A stretch of 64,000 nucleotides of DNA from Clostridia bacterium (lineage in GTDB: Bacteria; Bacillota; Clostridia; Oscillospirales; CAG-272), in assembly GCA_017451485.1 (NCBI GenBank), contig JAFTOG010000012.1:1-64000 (forward strand), written 5' to 3'. The position numbers were made by a program, and so were the translations under genes. Shown here one piece after another: positions 33,209 to 41,867 of this stretch; position 1 is the stretch's first letter; each line of letters begins with the position of its first letter. A model generated the notes under the pieces. That model was not told where the DNA came from. It did not search any database and was given only the letters and a program-made list of their open reading frames with translations.

Positions 33209-33591
33209 AGTTGATAGTGATTTTTCCCGCTGATTCGCTTCTGAAGTTTTCCCCATCTGAAGCAATTCTCAAGGCTTCTGTGCTACTCAATACAACTCTT
33301 GTAGATTCTGCAAACATTGTTGTTTGATTTGCATTAATAGATCTTCCTCCAGATTTTGGAACAACTCTATAATCACCCCAATCTGATATCTTACCTGAGA
33401 AATTTCCTGCTGAATATTTATATCTTGTGTAGAAACCAAATTCTGAATTAGATAAATATAAATTTTCATGCAAATTAATATTTTTTGAAATCGCCTTTTT
33501 GGTTCATAAACATTCTATGCAACAAATTATCTTGAAGAGTTAACACTGAATCTTTTTTATAAAGAACATTAAAGTTAATGAATTTGTTTTG
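33207..33591 (-). pseudogene. Frameshifted, 5'-truncated gene fragment
   Basis: Read on the minus strand, a coding-like frame runs from a stop near 33591 through LYKKDSVLTLQDNLLHRMF and MNQKGDF, meets an A6 tract near 33480, and continues after a one-base slip as HENLYLSNSEFGFYTRYKY down to GKITIN at 33207. The upstream end has a TAA instead of a start. About 125 residues remain, with CAA/GAA-rich codons like the body of the neighbouring lipoprotein. The product family is not recognised; the C-terminal half (SGGRSINANQTTMF...) looks like a beta-rich surface or repeat protein. Confidence 0.5.
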
Positions 33592-33864
33592 TTAGATATC
33601 AACAAAACAGATTGGACATTTAATTTTTTACTTTTAGGAAAATATACTCACGATATGATAACTTTTTCTTACATAGCAGAAGCAACAGTTTCTGAAGCTG
33701 GAGAATTTGTTTTTGTAAACAGCAATAATGTATTATATTCTCCAACGCATTTAGTAAAATTCAAAGAAGAACTCAACACAGCAACTGCCGAAAAATCTAA
33801 AATGATTCAAACACAATACACCACTCCTCAATACTACCACTTATCAACCGAATTAAACAAATAA
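33547..33864 (+). pseudogene. 5'-truncated gene fragment, head-to-head with the previous one
   Basis: An open frame from about 33547 to 33864 encodes a protein-like sequence (EFVLLDINKTDWTFNFLLLG, EAGEFVFVNSNNVLY...) but has no ATG and no ribosome site; only TTG/GTG codons occur. Codon use again is foreign-looking (CAA for Gln, GAA for Glu). It overlaps the 5' end of the minus-strand fragment, so both lack their N-termini at the same junction near 33570, which points to a recombination breakpoint. The rest of 33865-33980 is AT-rich with no feature seen. Confidence 0.45.
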
Positions 33865-33981
33865 ACTTTAATAAAGAACGAATTAATGATATATACCTCC
33901 AAAAGTGTCTGACTTTTGTGTTCACTTCATAATCTTTCTTTTTTATTTATTAAATTTATTTAATAATTTTCTTAAAAAGTA

Positions 33982-34010
33982 TTCAATTTATTGCATTTAT
34001 ATGGTAGAAT
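33982..34010 (+). promoter_or_regulatory. Candidate promoter of the Gfo/Idh/MocA operon
   Basis: Weak TTCAAT (33982-33987), 17-bp spacer, TGGTAGAAT with TAGAAT at 34005-34010. Confidence 0.55.
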
Positions 34011-34041
34011 GTACTTGAAATTTAATTACACGGAGGTAATT

Positions 34042-35172
34042 ATGGAAAAGGTTAGATACGGTATTATAGGTGTGGGTACACAGGGTGGCTATTATCTTAA
34101 CGGGCTTTTTATGTCCGGCAAGGCAGAAAACTGTGAAATTACAGCCCTTTGCGATATTGATGATAATAAGCTTGAGACTTTGAAAAAGGATTTTGAAGGT
34201 AAGAATATTCATTTCTATAAGGATTATAAGGAAATGATTTTAAGTGGCGATGTTGATGCAGTTATGATAGAGGTGCCTCACTATCTTCATCCGGAAATCA
34301 GCATTTTTGCCCTTGAGCATGGTGTAAATGTTCTTTGTGAGAAGCCTGCAGGAGTTTATACAAAGCAGGTTAAGGAAATGAACGCTGCTGCTGAAAAATC
34401 CGATAAAATTTTTGCAATAATGTTCAACCAGCGTACAAATTGTGTATACAGAAAAATGCGTGAAATCGTAACAGGCGGCGAAATCGGTAATGTACGCCGT
34501 GTAAACTGGATTATCACCAACTGGTACAGACCTCAGGCATACTATAATAGCTCCTCTTGGAGAGCAACCTGGGAGGGCGAGGGTGGAGGCGTTCTTATGA
34601 ATCAGTGTCCCCATCAGCTCGACCTTATTCAGTGGGTAATCGGTATGATGCCCTCAAAGATTCGTTCCTTTATGAGCTTTGGTAAGTATCATAAGATTGA
34701 GGTTGAGGATGAGGTTACATCCTATCTCGAATATGAAAACGGTGCGACCGGTGTATTTATAACCACAACTGCTGAATGTGGAGGAACCAACCGTTTTGAG
34801 GTTGTAGGCGATAAGGGAAAATTGGTTTGTGAGAATGACAAGCTTACTCTTACTAAGCTTGCTATGAGTGAGAGTGAATTTAGTGCTACTAATGATGTTA
34901 TGTTCGCTGAACCCGATAAGACAATCTCCGAGGTGGAAACAGACGGTTCCAACCTTCAGCATATTGGCATTATCAATAACTTTACAAATGCTATTCTTGG
35001 TAAGGAGAAGCTCTTTGTAGACGGTAAAGAGGGTATTAACGGCGTACAGATTATGGACGCTATGCTTCTTTCCGGCTTCCTTGGAGGTAAGGAGGTATCT
35101 CTCCCTATCGATGATGATTTGTTCCTTTCCGAGCTTAATAAGAAGATAGAAGAGGCAAGAAAAGAGGCGTAA
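34042..35172 (+). CDS. Gfo/Idh/MocA family oxidoreductase (first copy)
   Basis: A 376-aa NAD(P)-dependent sugar or polyol dehydrogenase. The Rossmann motif is GIIGVGTQGGYYLN at the N-terminus, CEKPAG carries the conserved Lys, and EGGGVLMNQCPHQLDLIQW contains the catalytic His region. Members oxidise or reduce hydroxyls of sugars, inositols and glycosides. The frame extends to 33991, but GGAGG before ATG 34042 and the promoter at 33982-34010 set the start. It begins a three-gene operon with a second oxidoreductase (1-bp gap) and a double TIM-barrel protein. Context suggests oxidation and rearrangement of a sugar or glycoside. Confidence 0.9.
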   Translation: MEKVRYGIIGVGTQGGYYLNGLFMSGKAENCEITALCDIDDNKLETLKKDFEGKNIHFYKDYKEMILSGDVDAVMIEVPHYLHPEISIFALEHGVNVLCEKPAGVYTKQVKEMNAAAEKSDKIFAIMFNQRTNCVYRKMREIVTGGEIGNVRRVNWIITNWYRPQAYYNSSSWRATWEGEGGGVLMNQCPHQLDLIQWVIGMMPSKIRSFMSFGKYHKIEVEDEVTSYLEYENGATGVFITTTAECGGTNRFEVVGDKGKLVCENDKLTLTKLAMSESEFSATNDVMFAEPDKTISEVETDGSNLQHIGIINNFTNAILGKEKLFVDGKEGINGVQIMDAMLLSGFLGGKEVSLPIDDDLFLSELNKKIEEARKEA

Positions 35173-35173
35173 A

Positions 35174-36148
35174 ATGAAAAGTGCGATTATTGGACTTGGC
35201 GTTATTGCTGAGGTCCATATAGAGGTACTTAAAAATATAGGTGCAGAGGTTACCTGCGTATGCGATATAGATATGGAAAAAGCAGAAAAATTTGTTTCTG
35301 CTCATAGCATAGAATGTAAAATCTATACCGATTACAAGGAAATGCTCGAAAATGAGGAAATAGATATAGTTCATATCTGCACCCCTCATTACCTTCATGC
35401 AGAGATGTGTGTCTTTGCTCTTAACAGAAACATAAATGTTCTTTGTGAAAAGCCACTCTGCATTAAAAAAGAAGAAATCAAACAGATCTGCAATGCTGTG
35501 AAAAATTCAAAGGCTCAGCTTGGCGTATGCTTACAGAACCGTTATACTAACATCAATATGTATGTTAAGGAGCTTATTTCTAAGGAAAAGGTTATAGACG
35601 GCTTTGGAGCAGTGCTTTGGTGCAGGGATAGGGATTATTACGAAAGTGCAGATTGGAGAGGTAAATGGGCTACCGAGGGTGGTGGTGCAGTTATAAATCA
35701 GGCACTCCATACCTTAGATTTGCTCCAGTGGTTCTGTGGTATGCCTCAATCTGTAAACGGCAGCATCTTTAATGTCAGCCATGACTATATAGAGGTTGAG
35801 GATAGTGCGAGAGCAAGATTTGTCTACGATGGAGGTGCATTTGAATTTTATGCATCCGTATCACATAATGACGATTTTGCAATACAGATAATGCTTATTG
35901 CAGGGGATAAAAGGATTATAATAACAGATAAAAATCTGATAGTAAACGGACAGCCTATGGCATTTGAAACCATTAAGACCCAGAATGTAAAGGAATGCTA
36001 CGGTAACGGTCATATGAATCTTATTGCCGATTTTTATGACTGTATAAATAATAACAGACACTTTGAAATTGATGCCTTTGAGGGTTCAAAGGTTATTAAG
36101 CTTACTCTCGGAATTTATGAATCAAAGGGAAAAACCATTGAGTTATAG
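35174..36148 (+). CDS. Gfo/Idh/MocA family oxidoreductase (second copy)
   Basis: A 324-aa paralogue: Rossmann motif GLGVIAEVH, CEKPLC with the conserved Lys, and EGGGAVINQALHTLDLLQW. It is about 50 residues shorter than the upstream copy. Here the glycine-rich loop is GLGVIAE rather than the usual GxGxxG, but the other motifs are intact. One bp after the first copy, it shares its transcript. Two such dehydrogenases in one operon often act at different steps or on different carbons of a sugar. Confidence 0.88.
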   Translation: MKSAIIGLGVIAEVHIEVLKNIGAEVTCVCDIDMEKAEKFVSAHSIECKIYTDYKEMLENEEIDIVHICTPHYLHAEMCVFALNRNINVLCEKPLCIKKEEIKQICNAVKNSKAQLGVCLQNRYTNINMYVKELISKEKVIDGFGAVLWCRDRDYYESADWRGKWATEGGGAVINQALHTLDLLQWFCGMPQSVNGSIFNVSHDYIEVEDSARARFVYDGGAFEFYASVSHNDDFAIQIMLIAGDKRIIITDKNLIVNGQPMAFETIKTQNVKECYGNGHMNLIADFYDCINNNRHFEIDAFEGSKVIKLTLGIYESKGKTIEL

Positions 36149-36156
36149 GTGATATT

Positions 36157-37785
36157 ATGAATAATTGTGTTATACTTTGTGCCTTTGCAGACGAGGCAGA
36201 CAAGCTTATAGTAAATCAGATTGATGCACTTAAAGGGAATAAAATAGACTTTCTTGAAATCCGTGGAGTTGATGGTACCAACATAGCTGATATTACTGTG
36301 GAAAAGGCAAAAGAGCTTAAAGAGCTTTTTGATAAAAACAGTATCAAGGTATGGTCCATTGGCTCACCTATCGGAAAATGTAATATTAATGACGATTTTG
36401 CCATAGAGCTTAAAAGATTCGAGCATGTGCTCGAAATAGCTTTTATCCTCGGTGCAGAGAACATAAGAATTTTCAGCTTTTACGGAACAAACGGTGAGGA
36501 GCAGTATGAAAACGAGGTTATATTCCGCCTTAAGAAATTTGCTTCCTTGGCGAAGGAAAAGAATATAACTCTCTGCCACGAAAACGAAAAGGATATTTTC
36601 GGTGAGCAGACAGAAAATTGTGTAAGGATACATAAAGCTATTCCGGAAATCAAAGCTGTGTTTGACCCTGCTAACTTTGTACAGGCACATGTAGATCCAA
36701 TTGATGCATGGGAAAAGCTTAAGCCTTATGTAAAATATCTTCATATAAAGGATGCTGATTCCGAAGGCAAAAATGTTGTTGCAGGTGACGGCATAGGCAA
36801 GCTTGGAGAAATTATAAAAGCTTTTTCACAACAGGGTGGAGGAGTAATTACTCTTGAACCCCATCTTGTAAGCTTTGTTGGTCTGAATGCTCTTGAAAAG
36901 GACGGTAAGACTGACAAAAATGTTGGTGGAATTTCTTTCGTTAATGATAGAGAGGCCTTTGATACTGATGTAACAGCAGTAAGAAAAATATTGGACATCT
37001 ACGGTGTAAAGGAGAATATGAAAGTGAAAATCGGAGCACAGTTATATACTGTAAGGGAGTACATGCAGACTAAAAAGAATCTGGCAGCTACCCTTAAGAA
37101 AATTGCGGATATGGGTTATAAGTATGTTCAAATATCCGGAACATGTAAATTCAGTGCAAGATGGATGGATAAACAGCTTAAGAAAAACGGTCTTATTTGT
37201 CCCTTGACACACTATGATCGCAATAAGATATACAAAAAGACAGAGCAGACTATTAAGAAGCATAAGAGATTTGGCTGTGATCATATCGGTATAGGATATG
37301 CACCTCTTGATAGCAGAGAGCATTTTGACGAGTTCTATGAGTCTGCTTATCCTGCAGCTATGAAGATAAGAGATAACGGTATGCAGCTTATGTACCACAA
37401 CCATAATTTTGAGTTTGAAAACAAGATTGGTGACGAGTACATAATGGATGTGTTGTGCCGAGAATTTGCTCCCGAGGAGCTTGGTGTTACTCTCGATGTA
37501 TATTGGGCTAAATTTGCCGGTAGAGATCCTGTAGAGGAAATCTTGAAAATAGGTAAGAGAATTTCCTGTGCTCACTTAAAGGACCTTGTAGAATGTGAGG
37601 ATGGAACAAAGAGATTTGGTTATATTGGCGAGGGTATTCTTGACTTTGATAAAATTATTGAGGCTCTTGAATCGGTAGGAACAGAATATGCCTTTGTAGA
37701 GCAGGATGACTGCTACGGTGCAGATCCCTTTGACTGTCTTAAGAAGAGCTATGATTACTTGAAATCAAAAGGCTATAACATATAA
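36157..37785 (+). CDS. Fused double TIM-barrel sugar isomerase/epimerase
   Basis: A 542-aa protein made of two AP-endonuclease-2/xylose-isomerase-like barrels. Domain 1 (about 1-285) has CHENEKDIFGE, VFDPANFVQAH, LHIKDAD and TLEPHL; domain 2 (about 289-542) has YHNHNFEF, TLDVYWAKFAG, AHLKDL and EQDD. Each has the Glu/His/Asp metal-ligand pattern of sugar epimerases. Single proteins of this family are about 260-290 aa, so this is a fusion. At the junction an AAAGGAG followed by ATG 37018 remains. With the two upstream dehydrogenases it probably handles a keto-sugar or 3-keto-glycoside. Confidence 0.87.
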   Translation: MNNCVILCAFADEADKLIVNQIDALKGNKIDFLEIRGVDGTNIADITVEKAKELKELFDKNSIKVWSIGSPIGKCNINDDFAIELKRFEHVLEIAFILGAENIRIFSFYGTNGEEQYENEVIFRLKKFASLAKEKNITLCHENEKDIFGEQTENCVRIHKAIPEIKAVFDPANFVQAHVDPIDAWEKLKPYVKYLHIKDADSEGKNVVAGDGIGKLGEIIKAFSQQGGGVITLEPHLVSFVGLNALEKDGKTDKNVGGISFVNDREAFDTDVTAVRKILDIYGVKENMKVKIGAQLYTVREYMQTKKNLAATLKKIADMGYKYVQISGTCKFSARWMDKQLKKNGLICPLTHYDRNKIYKKTEQTIKKHKRFGCDHIGIGYAPLDSREHFDEFYESAYPAAMKIRDNGMQLMYHNHNFEFENKIGDEYIMDVLCREFAPEELGVTLDVYWAKFAGRDPVEEILKIGKRISCAHLKDLVECEDGTKRFGYIGEGILDFDKIIEALESVGTEYAFVEQDDCYGADPFDCLKKSYDYLKSKGYNI

Positions 37786-37789
37786 AACA

Positions 37790-37822
37790 AAAAATCCGAT
37801 GCGAAACGCATCGGATTTTTGT
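37790..37822. terminator. Bidirectional terminator between the isomerase gene and clpX
   Basis: 14-bp perfect stem AAAAATCCGATGCG / CGCATCGGATTTTT with AAA loop. Confidence 0.93.
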
Positions 37823-37823
37823 A

Positions 37824-39080
37824 TTAAATAATATATTCGGGCTCGGCCTTTTCGGTTATGCATTTTTCTGTAATAATGATCTTTTTAATTTCCTTACGGG
37901 AGGGAATTTCATACATAATATCGTTCATAATTTCCTCCATGATGGAACGGAGACCTCTTGCACCTGTTTTACGGTCAATGGATTTTTCTGCTAATGCCTT
38001 AAGTGCGGATTCGTCGAAGTCTATTTCCACATTATCCATCTCAAAAAGCTTCGTATACTGCTTTATAATAGAGTTTTTAGGCTCCTTGAGAATTTTTACA
38101 AGGGCATCCTTATCAAGATTTTCAAGACCGCATATAACGGGGAGTCTACCTACAAGCTCAGGGATAAGACCGTATTTAACTATATCGTGGGCTGTAACAT
38201 CCTCATATATTTTGGTGTCGTCCTCGTCCTTCTTACTTTTGATATCGCCACCAAACCCCATTAATTGTTTACCCTTGCGAGCCTTAACAATATCCTTAAG
38301 ACCGTCAAAGGCACCACCGCATATAAAAAGTATATTTTCTGTGTTGATTTTTATAAATTCCTGGTTCGGATGCTTTCTTCCACCCTGGGGAGGAACATTC
38401 GATACAGTGCCCTCAAGGATTTTAAGCAGAGCCTGCTGTACACCCTCACCGGAAACATCACGGGTAATGGAACGGTTTTCACTTTTTCTTGAAATCTTAT
38501 CAATTTCATCTATATATATGATACCTTTTTCAGCCTTGTTTACATCAAAGTCTGCAGCCTGTATAAGACGGAGAAGAATGTTCTCAACATCCTCACCTAC
38601 ATAACCGGCCTCAGTAAGAGTTGTAGCGTCAGCAATAGCGAAGGGAACCTTTAATGCTTTTGCGAGGGTTTGAGCAAGATATGTCTTTCCAACACCTGTG
38701 GGTCCAAGTAGAAGTACATTGCTTTTCTGTATATCTACTTCGTGATTTTCCTCACCTTTAGCTTTTTCTTCGTTGTATAGAATCCTCTTATAATGATTAT
38801 ATATTGCAACGCTTAAGGTTTTTTTCGCCTTATCCTGACCGATTACATACTCATCAAGCATTTCCTTGATCTGCTTAGGGGTAGGAAGAGAAGACAGAGT
38901 GATTTTATTTTCATTTTCTAAATCATTAGTCTGCTCAACGGAATTATATTCGTCAATTATCATTGTGCAGGTTGTGGCACATTCATCACAGATATAAGCC
39001 TTTCCGTCAGGGGCAGGGATAAGTATTTCTACTTGGTCCTCATTCCTTCCACAAAAGGAGCATTTTCTTTTATCACTCAT
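37824..39080 (-). CDS. clpX: ATP-dependent Clp protease ATP-binding subunit ClpX
   Basis: The 418-aa AAA+ unfoldase has an N-terminal zinc-binding domain (CSFCGR...CDECATTC), Walker A GPTGVGKT, Walker [10 protein letters not shown], and the [19 protein letters not shown] sensor/pore segment. A ClpP-docking loop resembling the IGF loop reads MGFG. It unfolds tagged substrates and feeds them to ClpP. It begins 1 bp after clpP, in the tig-clpP-clpX order typical of Clostridia. Confidence 0.97.
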   Translation of the reverse strand: MSDKRKCSFCGRNEDQVEILIPAPDGKAYICDECATTCTMIIDEYNSVEQTNDLENENKITLSSLPTPKQIKEMLDEYVIGQDKAKKTLSVAIYNHYKRILYNEEKAKGEENHEVDIQKSNVLLLGPTGVGKTYLAQTLAKALKVPFAIADATTLTEAGYVGEDVENILLRLIQAADFDVNKAEKGIIYIDEIDKISRKSENRSITRDVSGEGVQQALLKILEGTVSNVPPQGGRKHPNQEFIKINTENILFICGGAFDGLKDIVKARKGKQLMGFGGDIKSKKDEDDTKIYEDVTAHDIVKYGLIPELVGRLPVICGLENLDKDALVKILKEPKNSIIKQYTKLFEMDNVEIDFDESALKALAEKSIDRKTGARGLRSIMEEIMNDIMYEIPSRKEIKKIIITEKCITEKAEPEYII

Positions 39081-39081
39081 A

Positions 39082-39666
39082 TCAGTCTCTCTTACTAATT
39101 ACCTTATCTACAAGTCCGTATTCCATAGCAGACTGTGCACTCATAAAGTTATCTCTTTCTGTATCTTTTTCAATAACCTCAAGGGGCTGATTTGTATTGC
39201 TTGCCAATATCTTATTAAGTGTTTCTCTTGTTTTTAAGATGTGATCAGCATGAATCTTAATATCAGTAGCCTGACCCTTAGCACCACCAAGAGGCTGATG
39301 AATCATAATTTCGCTGTTAGGAAGAGCAAAACGCTTACCCTTTGCACCGCTGGAGAGCAAGAAAGCACCCATGCTTGCCGCCATACCGATACAAATGGTT
39401 GAAACATCGCACTTAATATAATTCATAGTGTCATAAATTGCCATACCGGCACTTACACTTCCACCGGGGCTGTTAATGTATAAGCTTATATCTTTATCGG
39501 GGTCCTGAGCCTCAAGAAAGAGAAGCTGAGCAACAACCAGTGATGCTGTTGTATCGTTTACCTCATCGCAAAGGAAAACTATTCTGTCCTCTAAAAGTCT
39601 TGAATAGATATCGTAGGACCTTTCACCTCTGTTGGTTTGCTCTACGACCATAGGAACATATGCCAT
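39082..39666 (-). CDS. clpP: ATP-dependent Clp protease proteolytic subunit ClpP
   Basis: A 194-aa serine protease with the catalytic Ser in [14 protein letters not shown], His in MIHQPLGG and the Asp further on in ERDNFMS. The start [29 protein letters not shown] is canonical. A strong AAGGAGG site precedes it. It lies between tig and clpX. Confidence 0.97.
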   Translation of the reverse strand: MAYVPMVVEQTNRGERSYDIYSRLLEDRIVFLCDEVNDTTASLVVAQLLFLEAQDPDKDISLYINSPGGSVSAGMAIYDTMNYIKCDVSTICIGMAASMGAFLLSSGAKGKRFALPNSEIMIHQPLGGAKGQATDIKIHADHILKTRETLNKILASNTNQPLEVIEKDTERDNFMSAQSAMEYGLVDKVISKRD

Positions 39667-39692
39667 ATATAAATCCTCCTTTTTATTCGAAA

Positions 39693-39724
39693 TTACCGCT
39701 GCATATTAGAATAGGCAGCGGTAA
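39693..39724 (-). repeat. Intercistronic stem-loop between tig and clpP
   Basis: Perfect 10-bp inverted repeat TTACCGCTGC (39693-39702) / GCAGCGGTAA (39715-39724), 12-nt loop, with only a weak T tract on the minus strand. It may be a leaky terminator or an RNA-processing or stability element that sets the ratio of tig to clpP mRNA. Confidence 0.7.
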
Positions 39725-39742
39725 AATCAAATGATATTTTAA

Positions 39743-41026
39743 TTATTTAGTTGTGATATCAGCGTTTTCCTTAACGAAGTCAACAGCCTTCTTAACACAG
39801 ATGTCAGCCTTAACTGCATCAGCCTCAACGAACTTCTTGATTTCGTCAGCAGACATATTGTACGCCTTAGCCATATTTTCATATTCAGCACTAATCTCGT
39901 CGTCGGATGCTGTGATACCCTCAAGCTCAACAATCTTTTCAAGTGCAAGGCGAGTCTTAACCTGTCTTTCTGCCATGGGCTTGAACTGCTCACGGAGGGA
40001 TTCAAGTGTAAGACCTGTGTACTTGAAGTATGTGTTAAGATCAAGACCCTGCATTCTGAGTCTGGAATCGTAATCACGAACGAAGTTTTCTGTTTCACTT
40101 TCGAACATAGCAGCAGGAATTTCTGCCTCAAGGTTAGCAATCAATGTGTCAATGATCTGACCCTCTACTGCGTTTTCAGCTTCCTTTTCGTATCTCTTTT
40201 CAATTTTAGCCTTAACATCAGCCTTGTATTCATCAAGTGTATCAAATTCGCTTACATCCTTTGCAAATTCGTCGTCAAGAGCAGGGAGCTCATTGAACTT
40301 GATAGCATGGAGAACGATTTTGAATACTGCTTCCTTACCTGCAAGCTCAGCTGCATGGTAATCAGCAGGGAATGTAACATTTACATCAAAGTGGTCTCCA
40401 ACATTGTGACCGATAATCTGCTCCTCAAAGCCGGGGATGAATGAGCCGGAGCCGATTGTAAGGTTGTAATTTTCACTCTTACCGCCCTCAAATGCTACGC
40501 CGTCTACATAACCGTCAAAGTCAATAACGGTAATATCACCGTTTTCAACTGCACGACCTTCAACATCAACAACACGGGAGTTGCGAGCACGAGCCTGCTC
40601 AATATCAGCGTCTACATCCTCGTCTGTAACAGCCTTAACTTCCTTTTCAACCTTTATACCCTTGTAATCCTTAACAGAAACCTCAGGCTTTACATAGAAC
40701 TTAGCCTTAAGCACAACACCGTTATCGTCAATAGTAACGATATCGAACTCAGGACGGCTAACTACTGTAAGACCTGCTTCCTTAATTGCTGCCTCATAAG
40801 CATCAGGAATAATCTCGTTTACAGCATCTTCATAGAATACGCCCTTACCGTATCTGCTTTCGATAATGGATCTGGGAGCCTTACCCTTTCTGAAGCCGGG
40901 GATATTGATGTTTTTAACTTCCTTGCGGTATACCTTCTCAATTGCTGCTTCAAAGGTAGCCTTGTCTACATCAAATTCGATTTCATAAAGATTTGTTTCA
41001 ACCTTTGTAGTGTTCTTCAAAGACAT
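39743..41026 (-). CDS. tig: Trigger factor
   Basis: The 427-aa ribosome-associated chaperone and peptidyl-prolyl isomerase. The ribosome-binding loop is GFRKGKAPRSIIESRYG; the FKBP domain spans about residues 150-245 (GDITVIDFDGYVDGVAFEGG); the helical C-terminal arms follow. CGGAGGAAA precedes the ATG. It heads the tig-clpP-clpX operon. Confidence 0.96.
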   Translation of the reverse strand: MSLKNTTKVETNLYEIEFDVDKATFEAAIEKVYRKEVKNINIPGFRKGKAPRSIIESRYGKGVFYEDAVNEIIPDAYEAAIKEAGLTVVSRPEFDIVTIDDNGVVLKAKFYVKPEVSVKDYKGIKVEKEVKAVTDEDVDADIEQARARNSRVVDVEGRAVENGDITVIDFDGYVDGVAFEGGKSENYNLTIGSGSFIPGFEEQIIGHNVGDHFDVNVTFPADYHAAELAGKEAVFKIVLHAIKFNELPALDDEFAKDVSEFDTLDEYKADVKAKIEKRYEKEAENAVEGQIIDTLIANLEAEIPAAMFESETENFVRDYDSRLRMQGLDLNTYFKYTGLTLESLREQFKPMAERQVKTRLALEKIVELEGITASDDEISAEYENMAKAYNMSADEIKKFVEADAVKADICVKKAVDFVKENADITTK

Positions 41027-41072
41027 TTTAATTTCCTCCGAAAAGTATATTCGTTATTTTTCATTCTAACAT

Positions 41073-41101
41073 ATTATATATAAACAAACTTGAAATGTCA
41101 A
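41073..41101 (-). promoter_or_regulatory. tig promoter
   Basis: Minus strand consensus TTGACA (41101-41096), 17-bp spacer, consensus TATAAT (41078-41073). Confidence 0.9.
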
Positions 41102-41133
41102 TATTATTTTCAAAATTCCTTAGAAACAAATTT

Positions 41134-41856
41134 TCATTCAGCAATGAGTTGGGGAATAAAATTGAGATAATCTCCCGAAATCAGGGTAAACCGTACTCCC
41201 TTATACTCGGTTGTCTGTGGAATTGAGTATATTCCATGAATATGGCCGAAAAAACAACGCTTAATATCGTAGGCTGTTAATATGTTTACCATTTCTTCAC
41301 AAATAAAAGAACCGAATACAGGAGGGAAGTGAAGAAATACAAGAATTTCCTTGCTTCTGTCAGGAGACAATTTAATCGCTTCTTCAATACTCATTTTAAG
41401 GCGTGCAGATTCACGAAGGACTATTTTCTGATATTCAGCATCCTTATTGTTAGCATTCTGTAGCTTTTCATCTATATACCAGCCTCTTGTTCCACAAATT
41501 ACAAAATTTTCCACCTCATATGCATTGTTGAATAAGAAATCTATATTATTAAAGCCATTTTCAAGTACAAATTTACGGTTTTTAGACATTGTACCCCACC
41601 AATAATCGTGGTTTCCCTTTCCAATAAGCTTTTTTCCCGGAAGGGAATTTATAAATTCAAAATCTGCCTTAGCTTCATTGAGATCTATTGCCCAAGAGAT
41701 GTCCCCCGGTATTATTACGGTGTCATGGTCAGTAACAATGGCACGCCAATATTTTTCTATTTTACTTACATAATTCTGCCATCTGGCACCAAATATATCC
41801 ATAGGCTTATTAACGGATATGGGCAGGTGTAGATCTGCCATTGTGAATACGGACAT
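41134..41856 (-). CDS. Metallophosphoesterase
   Basis: A 240-aa calcineurin-like phosphoesterase with the metal-binding set DLHLP (D/H), PGDISWAI (GD), GKGNHDYWWG (GNHD), FLHFPPVFG (H) and FGHIHGIYS (GHxH). No signal peptide, so it is cytoplasmic. Substrate unknown; relatives include phosphodiesterases and nucleotidases. A very strong AAAGGAGG site precedes the ATG. It is the last gene of the lepB operon, 11 bp after the dipeptidase gene. Confidence 0.87.
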   Translation of the reverse strand: MSVFTMADLHLPISVNKPMDIFGARWQNYVSKIEKYWRAIVTDHDTVIIPGDISWAIDLNEAKADFEFINSLPGKKLIGKGNHDYWWGTMSKNRKFVLENGFNNIDFLFNNAYEVENFVICGTRGWYIDEKLQNANNKDAEYQKIVLRESARLKMSIEEAIKLSPDRSKEILVFLHFPPVFGSFICEEMVNILTAYDIKRCFFGHIHGIYSIPQTTEYKGVRFTLISGDYLNFIPQLIAE

Positions 41857-41867
41857 ATGACCTCCTT

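Noticed and set aside
33289-33469. Alternative 60-codon minus-strand frame inside the pseudogene region
   Set aside because: It is the +1 reading of the same DNA; the overlapping frame continuing to GKITIN is more protein-like.
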